Source of the DNA: Eubacteriaceae bacterium
GTDB taxonomy: Bacteria; Bacillota; Clostridia; Lachnospirales; Lachnospiraceae
Assembly (NCBI GenBank): GCA_910574915.1
Contig: CAJTCR010000006.1
Coordinates: forward strand, 1-64,000
Reading direction: 5' to 3'
DNA length: 64,000 nucleotides
Shown here: piece by piece, positions 50,129 through 57,872 of the stretch
How the letters are laid out: the number at the start of each line of letters is the position of its first letter
Numbering within the stretch: position 1 is the first letter of the stretch
Position numbers and translations under genes: made by a program
The notes under the pieces: generated by a model
What the model was told of the DNA's origin: nothing
The model's database searches: none
The model's input: the letters and a program-made list of their open reading frames with translations, nothing else

Positions 50129-51850
50129 ATGACAAAAACCAATTTTACACTATTTTACAGCAACACATGCCAGACTGCAAGCAATCAGTTTTATCCGAAT
50201 GAGATTCAAATAAGTTCCGAAAATGATTTAAGGATAGCCGCCTCTCATGACCATGTGTGTGCCAGGTACAAGAATAATCACAGGAAAAAGGAACATTTCA
50301 TCCAATCAAACTGTACCATGTTTGATATTGATAATTCTGACAGTGATAATCCTTCCGATTGGATATATCCTGTTGACGTTAAGGAACAATTTCTGAATGT
50401 ATGTTTTTATATTGTATTTTCAAGAAACCACATGAAAATAAAAGATGGAAAAGCGGCACGTCCGAAGTTCCATGTATATTTTCCTGACAAATTGATACAA
50501 GATTGTATGGAATATCAGAATCTTAAAAACAAAGTATGCGCATACTTCACAGCATTTGATGCTAATGCAAAGGATTCTGCCCGTTTTTTCTTTGGTGTTG
50601 AAAATCCGCAGATAGAATTTCAGGATGGAGATATTGTATTGTCAGATTTTATGGAAACAGTTGAAATAGATATTCAGGAATCATTTAATAAGAATAGTTT
50701 TCCAGAAAATAACAGTATTATTCCTTATGGAAAACGACATAGTACGCTTTTTGATCATGCAACTCGTGTAGTCACACGCTGGGGAGAATCTGATAAAGCA
50801 TATTCCGCATTTTGTAGCGAAATTAAAAAATGTGTACCGCCTATGGAGGAAACAGAACTAATCAGTATCTGGGAAAGTGTTTGTAAACATTATCATGAAA
50901 AAACGAAGAACAGTCCTGATTATCTTTATTATAACGGTAAAGTATGGATTGAAAGTAAAAGTAAAATTCATCGTCTTGTACAGCTTCTGACAAAGTATCA
51001 GTTAGAAGAAGTTTCTTCTTTGCTGATAGAAGCCAGAAAAAAAGAAAACAATGCAATCATAAATGATGATGTTTCTGATCAGGAAATAGTAAAAGGAAGT
51101 ATTAAGAATGCTGAAAATTATCGAAAATTTGTTATGAAGCACCGCCAAACTGCTCGTATTACTGCTGTTTTAACCGAAGCACAGCCTATGGTTGAAATTG
51201 ATGTAGAAAAACTCGACAAAAACGGATTTTTATTAAATACCCCTACTGGTATCATAGACTTGCGGACAGGAGCACAAAATCAACATAATTCCTTAGATTA
51301 TTGTACAAAGATAACAACGGTAAGCCCCAATTTACAAAACGCAGAGTTATTTCAGAACTTTTTGGAAACCATTACTGATCATAATCAATCATTAAAACAG
51401 TACTTACAGTATATCGCCGGAATGTGTCTGATCGGAAAGGTATATTGTGAGAACCTTATTATTGCTTACGGTACAGGAAAAAATGGTAAAAGCACGTTTT
51501 TTAATCTGCTTTCTATGGTTATGGGAAATTATTCCGGCAATCTATCAGCGGAGATACTTACAAAAAATTCCCGGATAAATAAAAAGAATGAATTTGCTGA
51601 ACTGCGTGGGAAACGTCTGGTAATTGCTTCGGAACTGGAAGACGGCAGACAGCTTGATACAGCTTCTTTAAAACAATTATGTTCTACAGACATGATATAT
51701 GCAGAGAAAAAATATAAAAATCCATTTTCATTTATACCAACACATACAACTGTTCTATGTACCAACCATCTTCCATCTGTTGAAGCATTGGATAACGGAA
51801 CATGGCGCAGATTGGTTGTTGTCTCCGGGGTGCCGTATTATCATGGATGA
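50129..51850 (+). CDS. Primase-helicase (prim-pol plus D5/P4-type), truncated by frameshift
   Basis: The 573-residue frame has an N-terminal archaeo-eukaryotic primase-like part (CTMFDIDNSDSDNPSDWI, ARPKFHVYFPD), a linker, and a D5/P4-type superfamily 3 helicase. Helicase marks are the Walker A GTGKNGKSTFFNLL (Lys454), VIASELEDGR and LCTNHLPSVEALDNGTWRRL. After RRLVVV the sequence loses about 25 residues and the frame. The C-terminal end continues in another frame at 51826. Such proteins start replication of phage satellites and plasmids. Start at 50129 behind AGGAGG. Confidence 0.85.
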   Translation: MTKTNFTLFYSNTCQTASNQFYPNEIQISSENDLRIAASHDHVCARYKNNHRKKEHFIQSNCTMFDIDNSDSDNPSDWIYPVDVKEQFLNVCFYIVFSRNHMKIKDGKAARPKFHVYFPDKLIQDCMEYQNLKNKVCAYFTAFDANAKDSARFFFGVENPQIEFQDGDIVLSDFMETVEIDIQESFNKNSFPENNSIIPYGKRHSTLFDHATRVVTRWGESDKAYSAFCSEIKKCVPPMEETELISIWESVCKHYHEKTKNSPDYLYYNGKVWIESKSKIHRLVQLLTKYQLEEVSSLLIEARKKENNAIINDDVSDQEIVKGSIKNAENYRKFVMKHRQTARITAVLTEAQPMVEIDVEKLDKNGFLLNTPTGIIDLRTGAQNQHNSLDYCTKITTVSPNLQNAELFQNFLETITDHNQSLKQYLQYIAGMCLIGKVYCENLIIAYGTGKNGKSTFFNLLSMVMGNYSGNLSAEILTKNSRINKKNEFAELRGKRLVIASELEDGRQLDTASLKQLCSTDMIYAEKKYKNPFSFIPTHTTVLCTNHLPSVEALDNGTWRRLVVVSGVPYYHG

Positions 51851-52242
51851 TACAGGGAGCGCAGAAATTCATAGAATCAGACTATAAAATATCACAGCCG
51901 GAAATTGTAAAACAGGCAATTAAAACATATCGGGCTGAAAATAATTGGATCCAAAATTATCTGTTTGAATGCTGTGAAACTGACAGAGCCTATTCTGAAA
52001 AAGCAGGTGAACTCTATAATAATTATAGGGATTACTGCATAAATACAGGTGAATCAATTAAAAGCTGTTCTGCACTTAGAAAAGCAATGATTGAAGCCGG
52101 ATATGGACACAAAACCAATTCGAGAGGAAGTTTTTATAGCGGGGTAAGAATAAAACAATTCCGTATGCCTTACATTAACCCTCCATCAATGGTAGAGGAT
52201 GTTAATGATGCAGTCGAAAATACTGATTGTATTTTGCAATAG
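51826..52242 (+). pseudogene. C-terminal part of the primase-helicase in a second frame
   Basis: The text GAVLSWMIQGAQKFIESDY, then WIQNYLFECCETDRAYSEKAGELYNNYRDYC, is the usual end of D5-type primases (after the arginine finger). No start codon suits it. Together with the frame ending at 51850 it shows a frameshift plus small deletion in a once-single gene. Confidence 0.75.
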
Positions 52243-52282
52243 ATGGGGATATAATAAAAACAAAGAAAGGAGTGCAAAAGCT

Positions 52283-52552
52283 ATGATGTATCCGTACATG
52301 ACGTTATTTGATGAAACCGAAATTGTACACTCACAGATTATCGAAGAAAATAATGTACAGAAAGTAATTGTTCATTTTGAACGACCGACAGAGGACGGCT
52401 TCGACTACGCAAGATGTGAACTTCCGGAATATAAATGGATTCAAAGAAAAGGGTATTCAGATGAAGAAATTGCCCTGTTTGAGCAATTACTCCAAAGCAA
52501 TGCGCATTTGCTGTATCAGTATGCGGCAGAAGGAGGAATCCAGATTGCCTAA
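52283..52552 (+). CDS. Small protein of a DUF4160-associated pair
   Basis: The 89-residue acidic protein (MTLFDETEIVHSQII, VHFERPTEDGFDYARCELP, GYSDEEIALFEQLLQSNAHLL) follows AAAGGAG and overlaps the next gene by 8 bp. Related small proteins occur next to DUF4160 genes in many Firmicutes, an arrangement resembling toxin-antitoxin pairs. No DNA-binding motif is evident. Function not established. Confidence 0.6.
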   Translation: MMYPYMTLFDETEIVHSQIIEENNVQKVIVHFERPTEDGFDYARCELPEYKWIQRKGYSDEEIALFEQLLQSNAHLLYQYAAEGGIQIA

Positions 52553-52823
52553 TTTATTCACAGTAAGCGGTTATAAGATTTACTTTTGGGCTAATGAGAA
52601 TGATGAACCAATCCATGTACATATATCGAAAGGGAAACCATCTCCAAATAGTACAAAGATATGGCTGACAAAAAAAGGCGGCTGTATTGTGGCAGGTAAC
52701 GGAAGTCAGATTCCAAAGAAAGAATTAAATCAGTTAATGGTATTTATATCAGCACAGTTTTTTCTTATTTGTTCCGCATGGAAGAAATTTTTCGTAACAG
52801 ACGAAATCAAATTCTATTGTTGA
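52545..52823 (+). CDS. DUF4160 domain protein
   Basis: The 92-residue protein starts at TTG 52545 behind AAGGAGG, overlapping the previous gene. The N-terminus (FTVSGYKIYFWANENDEPIHVHISKGKPSPN) is the DUF4160 signature, a small domain often paired with DUF2442-like partners in loci that look like toxin-antitoxin systems. The C-terminal third (FISAQFFLICSAWKKFF) is more hydrophobic than usual and may be altered. Possible stabilising cargo of the element. Confidence 0.65.
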   Translation: MPNLFTVSGYKIYFWANENDEPIHVHISKGKPSPNSTKIWLTKKGGCIVAGNGSQIPKKELNQLMVFISAQFFLICSAWKKFFVTDEIKFYC

Positions 52824-52894
52824 AATCAATCGTTTTTCCCACAAAACGAAGCACTTTGGGGAACGATATAAAAAAGATAAATTTCGTGAAAAAC

Positions 52895-52966
52895 GCACAA
52901 AAAATCAGATAGAAAAATCACTTTAGAACTTAGAAATAGGTTTTTTAAGTGATTTTTTTGTGCAAT
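52895..52966 (+). terminator. Terminator-like hairpin after the DUF4160 pair
   Basis: GCACAAAAAA and AAAATCACTT on the left pair with AAGTGATTTT and TTTTTGTGC on the right (about 52897-52963), with a T-rich right arm. The remaining sequence to 53076 holds no gene that I can see. Confidence 0.6.
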
Positions 52967-53076
52967 TTGTCTTTGCTCTGGACTTGAAAATTACAAATGA
53001 GCCTCTGAAATCCAAATTGTTTGTTGTGGCTAACTAGTTGTAAAGACTATCCACAAAAAACAAGGAGGTATCAGGT

Positions 53077-53226
53077 ATGCTTATACCAAAAATTTCAAGA
53101 CCTATTCAACGTCTTTATTTCTCTGAAAAAAGTAATTATAATATCAAAGCCCAATGCTTTTTACATCCCTCAGGCAAATGGGTGCCAGGTATGGGGAGGT
53201 GTTATGTATGTGTGCAAAACAATTAG
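53077..53226 (+). CDS. Small basic protein, 49 residues, upstream of the recombinase
   Basis: ATG 53077 follows a very strong ACAAGGAGGTATCAGGT site and encodes 49 residues, basic and aromatic, with CFLHPSGKWVPG and a CYVCVQ end. The frame overlaps the next small gene. I recognise no family. Small accessory proteins (excisionase-like or TnpW-like) often precede serine recombinase genes, so a directionality role is possible but unproven. Confidence 0.4.
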   Translation: MLIPKISRPIQRLYFSEKSNYNIKAQCFLHPSGKWVPGMGRCYVCVQNN

Positions 53227-53453
53227 ATTCCGTATACGAATCAGACAATCTTTCCATTCATAAAATGAGAGCAAAGAGAAGAAGTCTGGAGAAATCTGTG
53301 GATAATCAGGCATATGAATACATAACAACGGAGGATAACGGGATGGAAATCACCTTAGAATTTCCGCGTGGTCTTCAAGATGATTCCATCGTATCAGAAG
53401 TAAAAAATATTTTAGCAGGAATGTTCCATGATTATCTCGAAAAAGTATCATAA
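53208..53453 (+). CDS. Small acidic protein, 81 residues, upstream of the recombinase
   Basis: The frame starts at ATG 53208 behind GGGGAGG and encodes MCAKQLDSVYESDNLS with a helical basic stretch (MRAKRRSLEKSVDNQAYEYI) and an acidic end (EVKNILAGMFHDYLEKV). Similar small genes sit directly ahead of serine recombinases in clostridial integrative elements. It overlaps the previous small frame by 19 bp and ends 47 bp before the recombinase. A role in controlling excision is an inference from position. Confidence 0.5.
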   Translation: MCAKQLDSVYESDNLSIHKMRAKRRSLEKSVDNQAYEYITTEDNGMEITLEFPRGLQDDSIVSEVKNILAGMFHDYLEKVS

Positions 53454-53499
53454 AGTAAGTGGTGTATCACAGATCTCACCAGAAAGAAGGAGAACTTTT

Positions 53500-55206
53500 A
53501 TGGTAAAAAAGGAAACAAAAGCAATAAAAAGGGTAAGAACATTACTAAGGGTGAGTTCGCACCAACAACTTGAAGCTGATGGTGATTTGAAATTACAAAG
53601 GCAGATTGTTTCTGATTACGTTGACCAGCATGAAGATTGGGAATCCGATGGAAAGGAATACTTTGAAGGAGGGATTAGTGCCTATAAAAATTCTGCCGAG
53701 GACAGAGCTGCTCTGCAAGAAGCTTATAAAGACGCAGAGAACAAAGAATACGACGTATTAGTTATCTACAAAGATGACCGTCTTGGACGTCAGATGTTAT
53801 CAACAATGCAGTACATTATGGCGTTGAAAGTGTTGGGAGTTGATGTTTACACAGTAAAAGACGGTTGCATTTCTCCAGAGGCTGATGATATAATGGGTCT
53901 GATTATGTTAGCTTTAAGATATGGAAGTGCTCAAAAAAGCAGTTCCGACACAGGCATGAGGGTAAAGGATACTGCCCAGAAACTGGCAGCCGTAGGAAAA
54001 TTTATGGGTGGAAAAGCCCCTTATGGATACCGGCTGGAAAATTCAGGCGAATTGAGTAAGCACGGACGATTATTGAAAACATTGGTGATATGCCCGGATG
54101 AAGCTGAAATTGTACAATACATGTACCGTTTATCCCTTAATATGGAGTTTGGTTCTGTAAAAATTGCTAAAATATTAAATGAGAATGAAAAACATAGACA
54201 GCTTGCTCCCGATAAAAAGAACTGGAGAGGGGAAACCATTACAAGTATTTTGACAAATCCGATTTATTCCGGTCGTACTGCATATAAACGCAGAGAAAAA
54301 ATCAATGGGAAATATCGGACTTTAGACAGCAAAGATTGGATTATAGCCAAAGAACCAAATGAAACAATCAGAATCATTGATGATGACACATGGAACCGGG
54401 TACAAGATAAACGGGCATTGCGGGCCGGCAGATATACAAAGAAACTCGAAAACCAGAATGTAACGGTAATCAGCAGAAACGATGGTATGCTTCCTTTGAT
54501 TGATATTTTGCATTGCGGCTATTGTGGCTGTAAAATGGTAAATGGGAGCAAATATAATTACTGGACGATAAAAGATACAGGCGAAAGACGTACAAGCAAA
54601 ATACCAATCTATAAATGCAATCAGGCATGGCAAGGGGTTCCACATGATAAAACGAAACAATTTAGAGCGGATAAGGTTGACCCAGTAGTATTTAACGTAT
54701 TATCTGAATATATTGACAAACTACAGGAAAATGAAGATATTTTTCAGTTAATCAATCAAAAGCAAAATGAGGAAAAAAGAAGAAAGGAATCTGAATTAGC
54801 AAAAGAGCAAAAGGAACTGGATAAGATACGAAATGGTATTGCTGTTATGAAAAGTAAAATTCCAGAAGCCATCACAGGTAATTACGCACTTACGATAGAA
54901 GAATTAATGTCGGCTGTCAGAACGCATGAGAAACAGGAGCAGGAACAACAGGATAAAATAAATCAGATAAAAACAGAACTCGAACATTCATCTGTATCTG
55001 TAAAGGAATGGGAGGAAATCCACCAGAAACTTCCTACATGGAAAGAAATCTTCCAAAATACCGATGTCTCACGGAAGAGGGTTCTGGTAAATAAGCTGAT
55101 TGAGCGTATTGATATTAGAAAAGACAAGATAAACATCCGTTTCAAAATTAATCTGGATGAATTTCTTCAATCCCGAATGAGTATGGATTATGGGGTACCG
55201 GAATAA
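53500..55206 (+). CDS. Large serine recombinase of the element
   Basis: The 568-residue protein has a serine-recombinase catalytic domain (LLRVSSHQQL with Ser19, YKDDRLGRQM with the catalytic arginine), a recombinase domain (GKAPYGYRL, GETITSILTNPIYSG) and a zinc-ribbon domain (CGYCGCKMVNG ... YKCN). A long coiled coil (residues about 445-510) follows and controls directionality in the family. ATG 53500 follows AGAAGGAG; the upstream open frame is not used. The TAA stop is made from two bases of the attR core plus one host base. In the excised circle the frame would continue for 30 residues (YTVIQGCKALI...). Confidence 0.92.
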   Translation: MVKKETKAIKRVRTLLRVSSHQQLEADGDLKLQRQIVSDYVDQHEDWESDGKEYFEGGISAYKNSAEDRAALQEAYKDAENKEYDVLVIYKDDRLGRQMLSTMQYIMALKVLGVDVYTVKDGCISPEADDIMGLIMLALRYGSAQKSSSDTGMRVKDTAQKLAAVGKFMGGKAPYGYRLENSGELSKHGRLLKTLVICPDEAEIVQYMYRLSLNMEFGSVKIAKILNENEKHRQLAPDKKNWRGETITSILTNPIYSGRTAYKRREKINGKYRTLDSKDWIIAKEPNETIRIIDDDTWNRVQDKRALRAGRYTKKLENQNVTVISRNDGMLPLIDILHCGYCGCKMVNGSKYNYWTIKDTGERRTSKIPIYKCNQAWQGVPHDKTKQFRADKVDPVVFNVLSEYIDKLQENEDIFQLINQKQNEEKRRKESELAKEQKELDKIRNGIAVMKSKIPEAITGNYALTIEELMSAVRTHEKQEQEQQDKINQIKTELEHSSVSVKEWEEIHQKLPTWKEIFQNTDVSRKRVLVNKLIERIDIRKDKINIRFKINLDEFLQSRMSMDYGVPE

Positions 55207-55513
55207 AGGCTACAATTTTACCATTACCTCTTCCACCGCGTATGACCAGAAGTGGTCATACGGCAGAAATATTTTTTCGAATATTTCCCTGATCGTAGAT
55301 GAAATGTTTCAAAATTACCTTTCCAGACCGAATGTACGCCAGCCGATTCTGACACAGTACTGTGACGGGCAGAGAGTGTCGTGTCCGAACTGGATGACGC
55401 AGTGGGGGTCGAAATACTTAGGTGATGGCTCTGCTATCGTAGGACTAAATCAAAAAATAACCGGACAGACGGGATTTTTTGGTTTGGTCTTTTTTCCGTT
55501 CCGTGCAAGATAG
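55190..55513 (+). pseudogene. SleC-like spore cortex-lytic protein, 3' part (interrupted gene, shortened)
   Basis: From 55206 the host frame resumes with KGYNFTITSSTAYDQKW, GRNIFSNISLIVDEMF, RQPILTQYCDGQRVSCPNWMTQWGSKYLGDG, all characteristic of the SleC-like catalytic domain. The frame then departs from the family (IVGLNQKITGQ) and stops at 55513. The peptidoglycan-binding domain normally found downstream is missing, so the rejoined product would be about 330-350 residues, without a cortex anchor. An ATG at 55190 is inside the element and not a natural start. Confidence 0.75.
55194..55205 (+). repeat. attR core (12-bp direct repeat)
   Basis: GGTACCGGAATA, identical to 49876-49887. It contains the last sense codons of the integrated recombinase. 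Confidence 0.8.
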
Positions 55514-55516
55514 CAG

Positions 55517-55545
55517 TTGCTGAACATTTTCAAGTATGTTATCAT
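55517..55545 (+). promoter_or_regulatory. Probable pyr operon promoter
   Basis: TTGCTG (55517-55522), a 17-bp spacer and TATCAT (55540-55545). The leader to 55605 is about 55 nt with no PyrR attenuator-like structure. Confidence 0.5.
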
Positions 55546-55604
55546 AAAATTAATGAAAGACATCAGAAAGTATGAGAGCATTACGGAAAAGAAAGGAATT
55601 GAAG

Positions 55605-56885
55605 ATGAGACTTATAATTAAAAACGGCCGTGTCATTGATCCGGCTGTGAAGCAGGATTCTTTGGCTGACATACTGATACAGGATGGAAAAATCGTAAAA
55701 GTAATGCAGGGCATGGAAGAGGCGGCAGACTGCCAGATCGATGCAAGAGGATGTTTTGTAATGCCCGGGTTTATTGACCTGCATGTGCATCTGCGCGATC
55801 CGGGATTTGAACGCAAGGAAACAGTAGCCACAGGTGCAGCGGCAGCGGCACGCGGCGGATTTACGACGATTGTGGCTATGCCGAATACAAAACCGGTTGT
55901 AGATAATGCGGATGTAGTCAGCTATGTCCACAATAAGGCAAAAAGCGTAACAAAGGTAAATGTCTTGCAGGCAGGAGCCATTACTAGGAAAATGGAGGGG
56001 ACGCAGCTTTCTGATATTGAAAAAATGGTACAGGCGGGCAGCCCGGCGATCAGTGAGGACGGAAAGTCTGTAATGAATTCGTATGTATTGCAGGAGGCGA
56101 TGAAAATCGCGCAAAAACTAGATATTCCGGTATTGTCGCACTGTGAAGATAAAGACCTTGTAAACGGCGGCGTCGTCAACGCAGACGACAATGCAAAAAA
56201 ACGCGAGCTGCCGGGAATTACAAACAGCGTGGAAAATGTAATCGCTATGCGCGATGTACAGCTTGCGATGGAGACAGGCGCAAAGCTGCATCTGTGCCAC
56301 TGCTCTACAAAGGAGAGTGTGGATATCGTAAGGATGGCAAAAGAAATGGGAAAAACGATCGTTACCGCGGAGGTCTGCCCGCACCACTTCACGTTAACGT
56401 CCGACGATATGGTGCCGGGAGACACCAACTATAAAATGAATCCGCCGCTTCGCACAAGAGAAGATGTACTGGCGCTGCGCCAGGGATTAAAAGAGGACAT
56501 TATGGATGTTATCGCTACCGACCATGCGCCGCATACAAGAGATGAAAAAAATGATTCTATGCTGCGGGCGCCGTTTGGCATCGTCGGATTGGAAACAGCC
56601 GCGGCATTGACTTATACCGAGCTGGTGCTCTCAGGCTGCCTTACGCCGATGCAGATGGCGGAAAAGATGAGCTACAACCCGGCAAAGGTGCTTGGCATTG
56701 ACAAGGGAAGCTTGCAGCCTGGGAAACCGGCGGACATCGTTATCTTTGACCCAGAAAAAACATACCGCATTGACGCGTCTCTATTTGCTTCAAAAAGCAG
56801 GAACACACCGTTTCAGGGACGTGAGGTAACCGGGGCTGTCCGTATGACGATCGCAGGCGGAGAAATTATTTATCAGGCAGAATAA
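55605..56885 (+). CDS. pyrC: Dihydroorotase
   Basis: The 426-residue class I dihydroorotase catalyses the third step of UMP synthesis. Zinc ligands are in DLHVHLRDPG near residue 60 and HCEDKDL/HLCHCSTKES in the middle; the catalytic aspartate is in ATDHAPHT. The C-terminus has the amidohydrolase GSLQPGKPADIVIFD. ATG 55605 after AAAGGAATTG is the likely start. It heads the pyrC-pyrF-pyrK-pyrD operon; the gaps are 37, 20 and -1 bp. Confidence 0.93.
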   Translation: MRLIIKNGRVIDPAVKQDSLADILIQDGKIVKVMQGMEEAADCQIDARGCFVMPGFIDLHVHLRDPGFERKETVATGAAAAARGGFTTIVAMPNTKPVVDNADVVSYVHNKAKSVTKVNVLQAGAITRKMEGTQLSDIEKMVQAGSPAISEDGKSVMNSYVLQEAMKIAQKLDIPVLSHCEDKDLVNGGVVNADDNAKKRELPGITNSVENVIAMRDVQLAMETGAKLHLCHCSTKESVDIVRMAKEMGKTIVTAEVCPHHFTLTSDDMVPGDTNYKMNPPLRTREDVLALRQGLKEDIMDVIATDHAPHTRDEKNDSMLRAPFGIVGLETAAALTYTELVLSGCLTPMQMAEKMSYNPAKVLGIDKGSLQPGKPADIVIFDPEKTYRIDASLFASKSRNTPFQGREVTGAVRMTIAGGEIIYQAE

Positions 56886-56922
56886 GAGTGCTATTATAAT
56901 AGGAAGAAAAAGGGGTAAATGC

Positions 56923-57852
56923 ATGATTCAAAAATTAGTCGAAAAAATTAAAAAAACAAAGGCGCCGATTGTGGTAGGCTTAGATCCAATGCTGTCTTAT
57001 GTGCCGGAGCAGTTGAAGCAGAAGTCTTTTGCAGAGTTTGGGGAGACGTTGGCGGGCGCAGCGGATGCCATCTGGCAGTTTAACAAAGGGATTATCGACT
57101 GCGTATATGACTTGATCCCGGCGGTAAAGCCGCAGATTGCGATGTATGAGCAGTTTGGCATTGAGGGGCTTAAGGCATTTCAAAAAACGGTCGATTACTG
57201 TCATGAAAAGGATCTGGTCGTGATCGGAGATGTCAAACGCGGCGATATCGGCTCGACATCGGCAGCTTATGCAGACGCGCATCTTGGAAAGATATCCGTC
57301 GGCGCCAATCGGTTTTCGGCATTTAATGAGGATTTTGCAACGGTGAATCCTTATTTTGGGATCGACGGCATCCAGCCGTTTCTGGATGTGTGCAAAGAGG
57401 AAAAGAAGGGGATTTTTATTCTTGTCAAGACGTCCAATCCGTCCAGCGGAGAATTTCAGGACCGTCTGATTGATGGCAGGCCGCTGTATGAATATGTAGG
57501 TGAAAAAGTCGCGGAATGGGGCGAGCAGCATATGGGTGGTGATTACAGCTATATCGGCGCCGTTGTCGGTGCGACGTATCCAAAGGTCGGCAGGATCATG
57601 CGCAAAGTGATGCCGAAAGCTTATATCCTTGTGCCGGGATACGGCGCGCAGGGAGGAAAGGCGGAAGACCTCGTGCATTATTTTAATAAAGACGGGCTTG
57701 GAGCGATCGTAAATTCCTCAAGAGGGATTATTGCTGCTTACAAACAGGAGCAGTATGCACATTTTACACAGGAGAATTATGCGGACGCATCGCGCCAGGC
57801 AGTGCTTGCGATGATCAAGGATATCGACCATGCACTGCAAAAAGCAGAGTAG
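56923..57852 (+). CDS. pyrF: Orotidine 5'-phosphate decarboxylase (long, type 2)
   Basis: The 309-residue protein belongs to the longer PyrF branch. VVGLDPMLSYVP opens the barrel, the catalytic Lys-Asp cluster is in VVIGDVKRGDIGSTSAAYA, and ILVPGYGAQGG with NSSRGII forms the phosphate site. It converts OMP to UMP, the last pathway step. ATG 56923 follows AGGGGT, 37 bp after pyrC. Confidence 0.93.
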   Translation: MIQKLVEKIKKTKAPIVVGLDPMLSYVPEQLKQKSFAEFGETLAGAADAIWQFNKGIIDCVYDLIPAVKPQIAMYEQFGIEGLKAFQKTVDYCHEKDLVVIGDVKRGDIGSTSAAYADAHLGKISVGANRFSAFNEDFATVNPYFGIDGIQPFLDVCKEEKKGIFILVKTSNPSSGEFQDRLIDGRPLYEYVGEKVAEWGEQHMGGDYSYIGAVVGATYPKVGRIMRKVMPKAYILVPGYGAQGGKAEDLVHYFNKDGLGAIVNSSRGIIAAYKQEQYAHFTQENYADASRQAVLAMIKDIDHALQKAE

Positions 57853-57872
57853 CAAAAGGAGGGCACAGGCAG

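Larger units (their letters stand above)
49876..55205 (+). mobile_element. Serine-recombinase integrative element inside the sleC-like gene (5,318 bp plus one core copy)
   Basis: The element is bounded by two copies of a 12-bp core and is visibly more AT-rich than its flanks. It carries a prim-pol/D5 primase-helicase gene (broken), a DUF4160 pair, two small genes and a large serine recombinase. Removing one core copy and everything between the cores restores the host frame exactly: N-K-G-Y-N-F across the joint. The recombinase gene ends in attR. There are no conjugation or capsid genes, so it is a small cryptic mobilisable or phage-satellite-like element. Confidence 0.85.

Noticed and set aside
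53021-53263. 80-codon frame upstream of the recombinase
   Set aside because: It has no ribosome site, and the strong AAGGAGG site at 53065 serves the different frame starting at 53077.
56980-57678. Minus-strand open frame (232 codons) opposite pyrF
   Set aside because: Antisense shadow of a confidently identified gene; no ribosome site or domain.
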